Assembly (NCBI GenBank): GCA_016714365.1
Contig: JADJNH010000005.1
Location: 2,332,501 to 2,396,500 of the forward strand
Length of the DNA: 64,000 nt
Direction: 5' to 3'
DNA from: Candidatus Vicinibacter affinis
Lineage (GTDB): Bacteria; Bacteroidota; Bacteroidia; Chitinophagales; Saprospiraceae
In this document: in pieces, positions 1 to 8,330 of the stretch
How positions within the stretch are numbered: position 1 is the stretch's first letter
How the letters are laid out: every line of letters begins with the position of its first letter
Notes under the pieces: generated by a model
What the model was told of the DNA's origin: nothing
Seen by the model: only the letters and a program-made list of their open reading frames with translations
Database searches by the model: none
Made by a program: the position numbers and the translations under genes

Positions 1-441
1 GAGCATGGTTATTCTGCCATTGTGTTCAACTTTCTTACTGTCTGAACATACAGCCCTCTCCAAAAAAAACTGAGCATCAATTTTAACACCTTGATTGTCT
101 AACTGTCCGACAAAAAATTCACCCGGCATGGAAGTATTTTCACTTATCATTTTTTGCATCAAGCCGATGTAAGTATCATTTTCATCTTCAAGTTTCAATT
201 GAACTTCAAAAATATTATTCTGGATGTTGCCAATTTTAACACTCCATTTTGGCACTTCACCAAAGCCCTGAAAATAGGCGATGGCATCACTTTCTACATC
301 GGTGATATTGCCCTGAGGATTAACCGGTTTTTCACTAGGGGTGGAACTTTTTGGATTGTTTTGACTGGGGTCAAATCTGTTTTTTGAAGTACAGGAGATG
401 AAGGTCACCAAGAGAAATATTAAAAATTTGAAATATTGCAT
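1..441 (-). CDS. Secreted lipoprotein, C-terminus beyond window (partial)
   Basis: This gene reads leftward off the left edge, so only its first 147 codons are present. It starts at an ATG (441) and opens with a short hydrophobic signal ending in a lipobox, TFISC, with Cys17 as the likely lipid-modified residue. A Ser/Pro/Asn-rich linker follows, then a globular part beginning near residue 45 with the pattern YFQGFGEVPKWSVKIG. That pattern and a later AVCSDSKK stretch remind me of the secreted family whose members carry an (F/Y)xGxGxEPFW motif and a CSDGMSD motif. This is only an impression and the function is unknown. It is probably an envelope lipoprotein. The gene stands alone, with about 50 bp between its start and the end of the next leftward gene. 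Confidence 0.8.
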   Translation of the reverse strand, partial: MQYFKFLIFLLVTFISCTSKNRFDPSQNNPKSSTPSEKPVNPQGNITDVESDAIAYFQGFGEVPKWSVKIGNIQNNIFEVQLKLEDENDTYIGLMQKMISENTSMPGEFFVGQLDNQGVKIDAQFFLERAVCSDSKKVEHNGRITML

Positions 442-490
442 AAGTCTGAATTGTATCATAAAAATAAGTGATGTCAACTAAAAGTGTTTG

Positions 491-1477
491 TCAATTTGTT
501 CGCTCCAATACCAAAATTACAAATTCATTTAACCGTGATTTTTGTAAAGGGTTTAATGGAAGGTTTTCTATCATTTCGAAACACCTTTTTTTATAAGCCA
601 AATACATTTCATTGACTTTTTCCTTGATCCCCAGTTGAGAAAACCGGGATTCAATTAATTCAATTTTTTCGGGATGATCTTCATGATATTCTTTTAGTAA
701 AACTTGCCTTTTTTCCTCTTCCATAGAATCCAATGCAGTCAGTATCAAGGCTGATTTTTTCTTCTTCAGAATGTCTCCTCCTTTGACCTTTCCGGTGAGT
801 TGCTGATCTCCGTAAAAATCAAGCCAATCATCGTGAATTTGGAAACCTACACCAAGGGTTGTACCCAGTTCATATAGTTTTTCGCAGACTTCCTGACTTT
901 GATGTGCCAATTCAGCACCCATTTGAAAAGCACACCCAAGTAAAACGGAAGTTTTCAATCGGATCATGTTAAGATATTCACTTAATATCACTTTCTCCAT
1001 CTTCTCAAAACTCATGTCAAGACTTTGACCTTCACAAACATCCATGGCCGTTTTTAAAAAAAGATCCAGATTTCCTTTGATACCTGATTCTAACTGAGAT
1101 TGATACACAAGACGACATGCTTCAATCAACATCGCATCTCCTGATAGTATGGCCTGGTTGGTACCAAACTTGCGATAAACGGTTTCTCTCCCTCTGCGTA
1201 TGGTAGAGTCATCCATGATGTCGTCATGTACCAGTGTAAAATTATGGAACAACTCAAGTCCGTAAGCGGCACCGAGCGCCTTGCCCAAATCATCCTTCCA
1301 TAAATTGTAAATCATCAAAAGTGCAGCAGGGCGCAACTTCTTGCCTTCCTGGTGCATGATGTAAGCGATTGGTGTGTAAAGATCTTCTGGAGCACCTGAC
1401 CATGCTACCTGGCTGGAATAGTTTTCATAGATGTGGACGATCTCTTGAAACAGCTTTAAATTTGTACTTTCACTCAT
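491..1477 (-). CDS. Polyprenyl (farnesyl/geranylgeranyl-type) diphosphate synthase
   Basis: This is a trans-isoprenyl diphosphate synthase of about 328 residues, which condenses isopentenyl diphosphate onto an allylic diphosphate in the cytoplasm. The first Asp-rich motif is DDIMD (about residues 85-89) followed by RRG; the second is DDWLD (about 216-220) followed by YGD. GKKLRP near residue 45 is the substrate-binding motif of the family. The frame is open 29 codons further upstream, but that part is only the antisense of the neighbour's signal peptide. I therefore place the start at ATG 1477, four bases from the divergent start at 1482. Chain length cannot be set from sequence alone; menaquinone, carotenoid or undecaprenyl precursor supply are all possible. 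Confidence 0.9.
   Translation of the reverse strand: MSESTNLKLFQEIVHIYENYSSQVAWSGAPEDLYTPIAYIMHQEGKKLRPAALLMIYNLWKDDLGKALGAAYGLELFHNFTLVHDDIMDDSTIRRGRETVYRKFGTNQAILSGDAMLIEACRLVYQSQLESGIKGNLDLFLKTAMDVCEGQSLDMSFEKMEKVILSEYLNMIRLKTSVLLGCAFQMGAELAHQSQEVCEKLYELGTTLGVGFQIHDDWLDFYGDQQLTGKVKGGDILKKKKSALILTALDSMEEEKRQVLLKEYHEDHPEKIELIESRFSQLGIKEKVNEMYLAYKKRCFEMIENLPLNPLQKSRLNEFVILVLERTN
1457..1464 (+). promoter_or_regulatory. Candidate Bacteroidota -7 promoter element (TAAATTTG)
   Basis: TAAATTTG fits the TAnnTTTG -7 consensus of Bacteroidota. It lies 17 nt before the ATG at 1482, inside the divergent isoprenyl synthase gene. No clear -33 TTTG is seen at the expected distance. Confidence 0.4.
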
Positions 1478-1481
1478 AAAT

Positions 1482-3170
1482 ATGAAAAAACAAGTCAGTT
1501 TATTGGTAATATTTACACTGCTGGTGCTTAGCTCGTGCAAAGTAAAGGAAAATGCAGATCTCATCCTGCTAAATGGCGCAATTTATACCGCAGACAGCCT
1601 TGATCATTCTTTTACAGCCATGGCAATTGCAAATGATAAAGTAATGGCGCTTGGTTCGGATGAGGAGATGATGAGGTTGAAATCCGAAAATACAAAAACG
1701 ATAGACCTGCAGGGCAAATTTGTAATGCCGGGATTAAATGAAGGACATGCCCATTTTCTATCACTTGGCAAGAGCATGATGAGCATAGATTTACTCGAAA
1801 CTCATTCTTGGGAAGAAATTGTACTGAAAGTTGCAGTTAAAACCAAGCAGTTACCCACAGGGACCTGGATTGAAGGTAGAGGCTGGCATCAGGACAAATG
1901 GAAAGCCTCGGCGGATCTCAAATTTAATGGCTACCCCTATCACGATTTGCTCTCAGCAGCCAGCCCGGCACACCCAGTAGTACTATACCATGCCAGCGGT
2001 CACGCATTGATTGCCAATGCAAAAGCCATGGAATTGGCCGGAGTTAGCCCGGAATCTGTTTCTTCAGTAGGCGGTAGAATTGTGAAGGATAATGAAGGCA
2101 AACTGAACGGCGTATTCGAAGAAAATGCCATGGAATTAATTGAAAAAGCATTGGATGAGTTCGAACAAAAGAGTTCACCTCAAATAGTGCAAGAATTGAT
2201 AAAAAAGCAGGTAAAATTGGCTTCAGATAAAGCTTTGGAGTATGGAATTACCAGCTTTCAGGATGCCGGAACCAGTTTGGAAAAAATCAGAATATTGCAT
2301 GAGCTTTCAAAAAATGGGGAGATACCCATTAGACTGAATGTGATGTTATACGAGAATCCGGCTGCTGCATTGGAAAAAATGGATTCTCTACCTTTGAAAA
2401 GTTATAATCAGGACATGTTCAGAGCAACATCAGTAAAAGCCTATATGGATGGAGCTCTTGGGTCTTACGGGGCCTGGTTGTGGGAAGATTATGCAGACAA
2501 TCCGGGGGTAAAAGGCCAGACTTTGGTGCCCATAGAAATGATTACCAAAATTGCTGACAAAGCAAAATCCTTAGGTTTTCAGATGTGTGTCCACGCCATA
2601 GGAGACAGGGGCAATCACGAAGTCTTGAATGTTTTTGAAAAAACAGGCATTGGTCCACAAAATAGATGGAGGATCGAACATGCCCAGCATTTGTTGAGAG
2701 CTGATATTCCCAGGTTCAGTTCACTTGGTGTGATCGCCTCCATGCAGGCCATACACTGCACCAGTGACGCCCCTTTTGTTGTCAAACGGCTGGGGCAGGA
2801 GCGAGCTAAATCCAGTTCCTATATTTGGAGGTCACTGTTGGACGCAGGTGTAAAATTTGCCAATGGAACGGACGCGCCTGTAGAAAAGATTAATCCTTTT
2901 GAGTGCATATATGCCGCCATAACACGCAAGAGACTTGACAACGGAATGGAGTTCTTCCCTGAAGAGAAAATGACTCGTACCGAAGCGCTCAAATCATATA
3001 CCCTGTGGAATGCTTATGCATCTTTTGAGGAATCTATAAAAGGGAGCCTGGAGCCCGGAAAAAAAGCTGATTTTATTGTCTTGGACAGAAATCTTCTTGA
3101 GTGCCCGGATCAGGAAGTTCCACTTACAAAAGTATTGTCCGTTTATTTAGATGGTGAAAAAATCCGTTGA
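1482..3170 (+). CDS. Amidohydrolase-family lipoprotein (YtcJ-like metal-dependent hydrolase)
   Basis: This is a 562-residue TIM-barrel amidohydrolase of the YtcJ/COG1574 type. The signal peptide ends in LSSC, with Cys19 as the lipidation site, so the enzyme is probably anchored in the envelope. The fold starts with the beta-sandwich part (ADLILLNGAIYTAD). The metal-binding HxH is in MPGLNEGHAHF (His89, His91); HAIGDRGNH and RIEHAQH supply further histidines, and NGTDAPVEKINPF holds the catalytic Asp. It ends with the usual KKADFIVLDRNLL segment. The substrate is not predictable; relatives hydrolyse amides, formamides or cyclic imides. It is a single gene, divergent from the isoprenyl synthase, with a candidate promoter at 1457-1464. 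Confidence 0.9.
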   Translation: MKKQVSLLVIFTLLVLSSCKVKENADLILLNGAIYTADSLDHSFTAMAIANDKVMALGSDEEMMRLKSENTKTIDLQGKFVMPGLNEGHAHFLSLGKSMMSIDLLETHSWEEIVLKVAVKTKQLPTGTWIEGRGWHQDKWKASADLKFNGYPYHDLLSAASPAHPVVLYHASGHALIANAKAMELAGVSPESVSSVGGRIVKDNEGKLNGVFEENAMELIEKALDEFEQKSSPQIVQELIKKQVKLASDKALEYGITSFQDAGTSLEKIRILHELSKNGEIPIRLNVMLYENPAAALEKMDSLPLKSYNQDMFRATSVKAYMDGALGSYGAWLWEDYADNPGVKGQTLVPIEMITKIADKAKSLGFQMCVHAIGDRGNHEVLNVFEKTGIGPQNRWRIEHAQHLLRADIPRFSSLGVIASMQAIHCTSDAPFVVKRLGQERAKSSSYIWRSLLDAGVKFANGTDAPVEKINPFECIYAAITRKRLDNGMEFFPEEKMTRTEALKSYTLWNAYASFEESIKGSLEPGKKADFIVLDRNLLECPDQEVPLTKVLSVYLDGEKIR

Positions 3171-3205
3171 TGGTTTTTATTGAATAGAAATTAAAGCGTC
3201 CTTTA

Positions 3206-3685
3206 TTAAGGCAATATCCATTTTATGGTTTGTTCTTTCCTGGAAAGTTGATAGGTTTTGTGAAAATCTCCCTGAAAATAATGGACAAAGTTTAATTGAT
3301 CCGGTATCACCTCAGTAAGTATTTCGTTGTAAATCACAACTTCCTGAGGCCGTTTGAAAGCTTGGGTTGATTCAAAGTAAATGATGGTGGCTTCTTCCTC
3401 ATGTTCAAATCCCAAATATTCCAAGCCTACATCTACTTTTTGTAAAGTAATTTTTAGTCTGGAAGCCAGGTAATTCTGTATAAGTAAGTCATTCTGTTCA
3501 AGCCTTTCATTGTTTTTTAAATCAGGTTTTTGTTCAAGACCTTGTTTTAAAGCTTTTTCCAAATCATCAGTGAAAATTTTACAACTTACTTCCAGTCGGT
3601 GTGTAGCATCATTATAGGTGACCTTAGTGACGCTTACATAAAAGGGATGAATCAGAAATATTAAGATTTGTAAAAAAACGGACAT
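3206..3685 (-). CDS. DUF6702-like envelope protein
   Basis: This 159-residue protein has an uncleaved or short signal segment (MSVFLQILIFLIHPFYVSVT) and then VTYNDATHRLEVSCKIFTDDLEKAL. The HPFYVSVTxxxYN and KIFTDDLE patterns match the Bacteroidota family annotated DUF6702, whose function is unknown. The frame stays open 20 codons upstream, but only to a TTG at 3745. The ATG at 3685 directly precedes the hydrophobic segment and gives the usual family length, so I prefer it. It is divergent from the M1 peptidase at 3755; in my recollection these two families are often neighbours, which hints at a shared envelope role. Confidence 0.75.
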   Translation of the reverse strand: MSVFLQILIFLIHPFYVSVTKVTYNDATHRLEVSCKIFTDDLEKALKQGLEQKPDLKNNERLEQNDLLIQNYLASRLKITLQKVDVGLEYLGFEHEEEATIIYFESTQAFKRPQEVVIYNEILTEVIPDQLNFVHYFQGDFHKTYQLSRKEQTIKWILP

Positions 3686-3729
3686 CGATTTAATTTTAAC
3701 AACGCTACGAATCAGTTCGTAGATTTTTG

Positions 3730-3737
3730 TAATTTTG
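3730..3737 (+). promoter_or_regulatory. Candidate -7 promoter element (TAATTTTG)
   Basis: TAATTTTG matches TAnnTTTG and lies exactly 17 nt before the ATG at 3755. The same spacing is seen upstream of 1482 and 9445. No convincing -33 box is visible. Confidence 0.45.
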
Positions 3738-3754
3738 ACTTTCAAAGATAGTCA

Positions 3755-6169
3755 ATGAACAGAAATATAGGCTTCATCAGGATTGTTTGGATTTATGTAT
3801 GCTTATTTATTGGGAACTCTTCCAATAGTCAAAATATTCAAAACAACCCAAAATCCAATCATGGGAATAAGTTTGAACAATTAGGTATCATTTTGCCTGA
3901 TGCCAATTCCTACAGAAATGCAGCAGGAGCACCTGGATCCCAATACTGGCAAATGAAAGCCGATTATTCCATTAATGCTTATTTGGATGAGGAGAATTTA
4001 ATCATGAAAGGAGAAGAGTGGATCGTGTACCATAATCAGTCCCCGGATCCCTTGGATTATTTATGGTTGCAACTGGATGAAAATGAAAACCGGCCAGAGG
4101 CTGAAAGCAATTTTATAGACGGAGGCAAGTTTATACCTCCATTTACCGAACAATCAATTAAAGCTCTAAAAAACAGCGACCAGCTTGCAGGACATGGGGT
4201 TAATATTTTTCAGGTAAAAGATGAATCCGGCCATCCTTTGAATTTTCAGATCAACCAAACCATGATGAGAGTGGATTTGAATAAAACACTTAAACCTGGA
4301 AAAAAATCTAAATTCTTTATCAGCTGGTCCTACAAAATACCGGACAGAATGAAACTTGGCGGTAGAGGAGGGTTGGAGTATTTTGAAGAAGACAGGAATC
4401 ATTTGTTCACCATCGCACAGTGGTATCCGCGCATGTGTGTGTATTCTGATTTTCAGGGATGGCAGAACAAACAATTTACCGGGAGAGCTGAATTTGCCCT
4501 TGCTTTCGGAGATTTTGACGTAAACATAAATGTACCGGCTGATCATGTAGTCGCAGCAACCGGACAATGTCAAAATTATAAACAAGTCTTGAATTCAAAT
4601 CAATATTCAAGATGGGAAAGCGCACAACATTCTTCAGAACCTGTTGAAATCGCCTTGTTGGAAGAAGCGAAAAATGCTGAAAAAAGTAAATCTACTGAAA
4701 GAAAAATTTGGCATTACAAAGCCGAGAATGTTAGGGACTTTGCGTTTGGAACGTCCCGAAAATTTATTTGGGATGCCATGAAAATTTTTGTAGCCGGCAA
4801 ACCCATCATGTGCATGAGCTATTATCCAAAAGAAGCGTATGGTTTGTACCGCAAATTTTCTACAAAAGTGGTTGCGCATACCATTCGCACTTATTCAAAA
4901 TACACAGTCGATTATCCCTACCCGGTTGCCATCAGCGTGGAGGCAGCCAACGGCATGGAATATCCCATGATTTGTTTCAACGGTGGCCGAACTGAAAAGG
5001 ATGGAACCTATTCAGAAGGAACGAAGTATGGAATGTTGGGGGTGATTATCCATGAGGTGGGACATAACTTTTTTCCAATGATCATCAACAGTGATGAACG
5101 TCAATGGACATGGATGGATGAAGGCCTCAATTCATTTGTTCAATTTCTTACACAGGAGGAATTTGACAACAATTATCCATCTCCAAGAGGTCCTGCTCAT
5201 AAAATTGTAGATTATATGAGTTTGCCGAAAGAACAACTGGAACCCATCATGACCAACAGTGACAACCTCATACATTTTGGTTCAAATGCATATCATAAGA
5301 CGGCTACAGCACTGAATATTTTGAGGGAAACCATCATGGGTAGAACTCTGTTTGATTTTGCATTTAAACAATATGCTCAGCGATGGAAACTAAAACATCC
5401 GACACCTGCGGATTTTTTCCGAACCATGGAAGATGCCTCCGGTGTGGATTTAGACTGGTTCTGGCGTGCATGGTTTTTTGGTATTGATCCGGTTGACATA
5501 TCTATTGATTCCGTAAATGCATACGGTTTTACAAATAAGGAATTAATTCAAGACAGCAGTTTTAATAAATCAAATACAAGTCGGGACACACGAGCTCAAT
5601 CCGAGAATTTTGAAATTCCAAAAAATTTCATTCCCATTACCAAAATCAGGAATAAAACCAATGGAACTCAATTTTTAGTGGATGTAGATACTACGCTGAG
5701 GGATTTTTACTATTACTACAACGCTCCTGCCAACGAAGAATCACCCACTTTAAGACAGTCCCGTTCTAATTTAAATCGTAGGGAATTTCTGACAGACTCC
5801 TTGTACAGTTTGTATCAGGATCAATATGTTTATGAAGTATTCTTTTCTAATAAAGGGGGTTCTGTAATGCCTATTATTTTGAAATGGAATTTTGAAGACG
5901 GCACCAGTGAAATTGAAAGAATCAATGCATATATCTGGCGTAAAAATGAAGATCAAGTAGTAAAGTCTTTTTTGAAAAACAAGAAAGTCAAATCATTAGA
6001 ATTGGATCCTTATCTGGAAACAGCGGACATCAATTTAAAAAATAACCATTGGTTAAAGTCGGGAGAACCTTCCAGATTTGAAATTTTCAAATCCGGCAGA
6101 ACCGGAAATCGGAGAGGAAACAGCAGTGGCACACCAAATCCCATGCAGAAAGCAAGGTCCGGGAAGTAA
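3755..6169 (+). CDS. M1-family zinc metallopeptidase
   Basis: This 804-residue peptidase belongs to the gluzincin M1 aminopeptidase family. The zinc site is clear: HEVGH at residues 433-437 and the third ligand Glu456 in WMDEGLNSF, 19 residues after the second histidine as expected for HExxH-x18-E. The family exopeptidase motif appears as AANGMEYP (GxMEN-like, with MEY instead of MEN). An N-terminal hydrophobic segment followed by SNSQ suggests export to the periplasm or outer membrane. The C-terminus is Gly/Arg/Ser-rich (RTGNRRGNSSG) and lacks a T9SS sorting domain. It is preceded by a TAATTTTG element and divergent from the DUF6702-like gene. Likely role: degradation of exported or scavenged peptides. 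Confidence 0.92.
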   Translation: MNRNIGFIRIVWIYVCLFIGNSSNSQNIQNNPKSNHGNKFEQLGIILPDANSYRNAAGAPGSQYWQMKADYSINAYLDEENLIMKGEEWIVYHNQSPDPLDYLWLQLDENENRPEAESNFIDGGKFIPPFTEQSIKALKNSDQLAGHGVNIFQVKDESGHPLNFQINQTMMRVDLNKTLKPGKKSKFFISWSYKIPDRMKLGGRGGLEYFEEDRNHLFTIAQWYPRMCVYSDFQGWQNKQFTGRAEFALAFGDFDVNINVPADHVVAATGQCQNYKQVLNSNQYSRWESAQHSSEPVEIALLEEAKNAEKSKSTERKIWHYKAENVRDFAFGTSRKFIWDAMKIFVAGKPIMCMSYYPKEAYGLYRKFSTKVVAHTIRTYSKYTVDYPYPVAISVEAANGMEYPMICFNGGRTEKDGTYSEGTKYGMLGVIIHEVGHNFFPMIINSDERQWTWMDEGLNSFVQFLTQEEFDNNYPSPRGPAHKIVDYMSLPKEQLEPIMTNSDNLIHFGSNAYHKTATALNILRETIMGRTLFDFAFKQYAQRWKLKHPTPADFFRTMEDASGVDLDWFWRAWFFGIDPVDISIDSVNAYGFTNKELIQDSSFNKSNTSRDTRAQSENFEIPKNFIPITKIRNKTNGTQFLVDVDTTLRDFYYYYNAPANEESPTLRQSRSNLNRREFLTDSLYSLYQDQYVYEVFFSNKGGSVMPIILKWNFEDGTSEIERINAYIWRKNEDQVVKSFLKNKKVKSLELDPYLETADINLKNNHWLKSGEPSRFEIFKSGRTGNRRGNSSGTPNPMQKARSGK

Positions 6170-6210
6170 TCTATATGAATAAAAGTTGTCTAATAGGTGT
6201 GGAAATTGCC

Positions 6211-6795
6211 TCAATGCAAGGCAGGTCTGATTTCCAGGCTGTTAATGACTTCTGCTTCTTTTTCCATCCACCATTCCAATCGTGGGTATACCTTTGATTC
6301 CGGAAAATAACACAAGGCCAGTTTGACATAAATGTGACCATGTTTTGCTTCTGAAGTCCAAAGCATTTTGTAAAACTTCTTGTACTCTGGGTCAGTCAAA
6401 CCCTCTTCAATGAGTCTGAATCTTTCTGCTCCTCTTGTTTCCAGAACAGAACCTATCAATAAGTAATCTAAAAACCTCTCTTCTCTACCGGAATGCATAA
6501 AGACCATCAGCTTTTTAACATAGGGATCTTCCTTTATCTGATGGGCTAACCCAACATTTCTGGTTCTCATTAGTTGGTAAACCAATCTGAAATGATCTAA
6601 TTCTTCAATCGCTGTCTCGATCAGATCTGTATGGATGTCATATCTGTCAGGATATTTAGCCACCAAACTCATTGCCATGGCCGATGCTTTTCGTTCGCAA
6701 TCTGCATGATCCTGAAGGAAGGAATCAAAATCAGACAACACAGCTTCCAGCCACTCCTTTGGACTTTCAGCCTTTAGCTCAAGATTTAACTTCAA
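6211..6795 (-). CDS. miaE: tRNA 2-methylthio-N6-isopentenyladenosine hydroxylase MiaE
   Basis: This 194-residue protein matches the MiaE family, a ferritin-like di-iron monooxygenase that hydroxylates the isopentenyl group of ms2i6A37 in tRNA. Iron ligands are supplied by the helices with DHADCERKA, EELDHF, ETRGAERF and SEAKHGHIY, which give the expected pairs of carboxylates and histidines. The only start compatible with full-length homology is TTG at 6795, because an in-frame TAA lies just upstream; later ATGs would remove the first helix. The reading frame begins 9 bp after a 44-residue membrane peptide on the same strand, so the two are probably co-transcribed. Confidence 0.9.
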   Translation of the reverse strand: MKLNLELKAESPKEWLEAVLSDFDSFLQDHADCERKASAMAMSLVAKYPDRYDIHTDLIETAIEELDHFRLVYQLMRTRNVGLAHQIKEDPYVKKLMVFMHSGREERFLDYLLIGSVLETRGAERFRLIEEGLTDPEYKKFYKMLWTSEAKHGHIYVKLALCYFPESKVYPRLEWWMEKEAEVINSLEIRPALH

Positions 6796-6804
6796 GGAAG
6801 TTAA

Positions 6805-6939
6805 TTAAGAATTAGCAGATCTGTACATAAAGTACATGAGTACCATTAAAACGGCGGCGACAATAATGATAATCCTGAATATCTTTCTTTCTTCTTGTTT
6901 CTCTTCTCTTCTGCTTGGATGGTTATGATGTTTTGACAT
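6805..6939 (-). CDS. 44-residue single-pass membrane peptide
   Basis: A short ORF begins at ATG 6939 and ends at TAA 6805. The first 19 residues are strongly charged (MSKHHNHPSRREEKQEERK), followed by one hydrophobic helix (IFRIIIIVAAVLMVLMYFMY) and the tail RSANS. Charge distribution predicts the N-terminus in the cytoplasm by the positive-inside rule. Homologues and function are unknown to me; the organisation resembles the many small uncharacterised membrane peptides of Bacteroidota. The gap to the miaE start is 9 bp, suggesting one transcript. The charged N-terminus next to a clean transmembrane helix makes chance unlikely. Confidence 0.65.
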   Translation of the reverse strand: MSKHHNHPSRREEKQEERKIFRIIIIVAAVLMVLMYFMYRSANS

Positions 6940-7016
6940 GATGGGATAATTTTCTGCAAGGTATAAACACTCCACCAAAAATCAAACGATAAAATGATGG
7001 ATTTTTATCATGCTAT

Positions 7017-8297
7017 TTATCGCCATTGGCGAATAAAATCTGCCACTCTTTCATCTGTCCGAATATCTTTCCAGTTTAGTTTTTGAGTAAGATAAACACC
7101 ATCAAGGGTGCGGCATCTGCTCAGGGCTACATACGTTTGACCATTCTCAAAAGCCCCTCTACCTAAATCAATGATCGCTTTTTCAAAGGTCTTCCCCTGA
7201 CTCTTGTGGATCGTTACCGCCCAGGCCAGTTTAACCGGCAATTGAGTGAAACTGCCTACAGGATTTACCTTAATCGTTTGATCCTCATAAATGTACCTAA
7301 CTATTTCCCAGGTGGCCAAGGGGATTTCTACACTTTGCTCCTGGTGTGGAAATCTTACCAGAATACTTTGAGATTTTAATTCTTCCAAAATCCCAATGCT
7401 TCCATTAATATAATTTTTCGCAGGGTCATTTCTCATGGTCATAACCTGTGCCCCTTCCTTTAATACCAAATGTTGTTCAGCCGGAAGTTGAGCGGGATTT
7501 ACCATACCTTCTATTTTGGCAGGATAAGTTTTTGCACTTGAATCCAATTTGTTGAGCTCCCTCAAGTTAATTTGGGTGGCCTGCACATTGGTACTGGTGA
7601 GGGTAATAGCAGGAATTTGATCTTCATTTGGATCAGCTTCAGCCCTTAAATTAATTTCTTCCAGATCTTCTTCATCACATTCATTCAACCTGATTCTATT
7701 CAGCAATCGGATAAAATGCAATTCACTTTGTCGAAAAACTTGTTCCAACTCAATCAACTCAAATGAATCTAACTCCTTCATAACTTCTGCTGAGAAAAAA
7801 TAGGGGGAGCTGTAATGGTTTTTAAAATACTCCTTCTCTTCGGGAGAGCTGATCACGGGCGGTAACTGATACAAGTCGCCCACCCATAACATTGGAATGC
7901 CTCCAAAGGGTCTGTCATTCTTCTTCGATATCCTTAACAACTGATCCATATGATCAAGCAAGTCTGCCCTAACCATACTTATTTCATCAATCACGATAAG
8001 GTCAATCTTATCTGCCATTGATTTGGAAAGTGGTCTATAATCTTTTTGACTGATCCATCCGGGAGGAAATTTGAAAAATGAGTGAATCGTTTGTCCTCCT
8101 ACCAACACAGAGGCTACTCCCGTAGGAGCAAGTACCACCATATTATACCTAAAAGTCCGCTTGATTAAATTTAATAAAGTACTTTTTCCAGTACCTGCCT
8201 TACCTGTTAGGAAAACAACCCCTTCCAGCTTTTGTATCCTGTCAAGTGCATAATGCTGCTCGGCATGCAGTTGGTAAATATTTTTTGATTCAAGCAC
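7017..8297 (-). CDS. Pif1/RecD-like ATP-dependent DNA helicase (SF1B)
   Basis: This 426-residue superfamily 1 helicase has Walker A GKAGTGKSTLL (about residue 31), Walker B VIDEISM, motif III WVGDLYQLPPV, and the C-terminal motifs TIHKSQGKTFEKAI and YVALSRC. This set is typical of Pif1/RecD2-type 5'-3' helicases, and the length fits the short single-protein form common in Bacteroidota. The start is a GTG at 8297; an in-frame TAA four codons upstream excludes anything earlier. It lies 33 bp downstream of the secreted nuclease gene on the same strand. It probably works in replication-fork or recombination maintenance and not in the nuclease's pathway. Confidence 0.9.
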   Translation of the reverse strand: MLESKNIYQLHAEQHYALDRIQKLEGVVFLTGKAGTGKSTLLNLIKRTFRYNMVVLAPTGVASVLVGGQTIHSFFKFPPGWISQKDYRPLSKSMADKIDLIVIDEISMVRADLLDHMDQLLRISKKNDRPFGGIPMLWVGDLYQLPPVISSPEEKEYFKNHYSSPYFFSAEVMKELDSFELIELEQVFRQSELHFIRLLNRIRLNECDEEDLEEINLRAEADPNEDQIPAITLTSTNVQATQINLRELNKLDSSAKTYPAKIEGMVNPAQLPAEQHLVLKEGAQVMTMRNDPAKNYINGSIGILEELKSQSILVRFPHQEQSVEIPLATWEIVRYIYEDQTIKVNPVGSFTQLPVKLAWAVTIHKSQGKTFEKAIIDLGRGAFENGQTYVALSRCRTLDGVYLTQKLNWKDIRTDERVADFIRQWR

Positions 8298-8330
8298 AAA
8301 ATAAATTTATCAATAAAACATCCACTCACT

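Noticed and set aside
154..387. 77-residue ORF on the plus strand near the left edge
   Set aside because: It is antisense to a well-supported lipoprotein gene (1-441, minus) and has no features of its own.
450..477. Sigma-70-like TTGACA-16-TACAAT on the minus strand upstream of the lipoprotein gene at 441
   Set aside because: Bacteroidota use TTTG and TAnnTTTG boxes instead. In AT-rich sequence a consensus-like hit of this kind is expected by chance, so it is not listed as a promoter.
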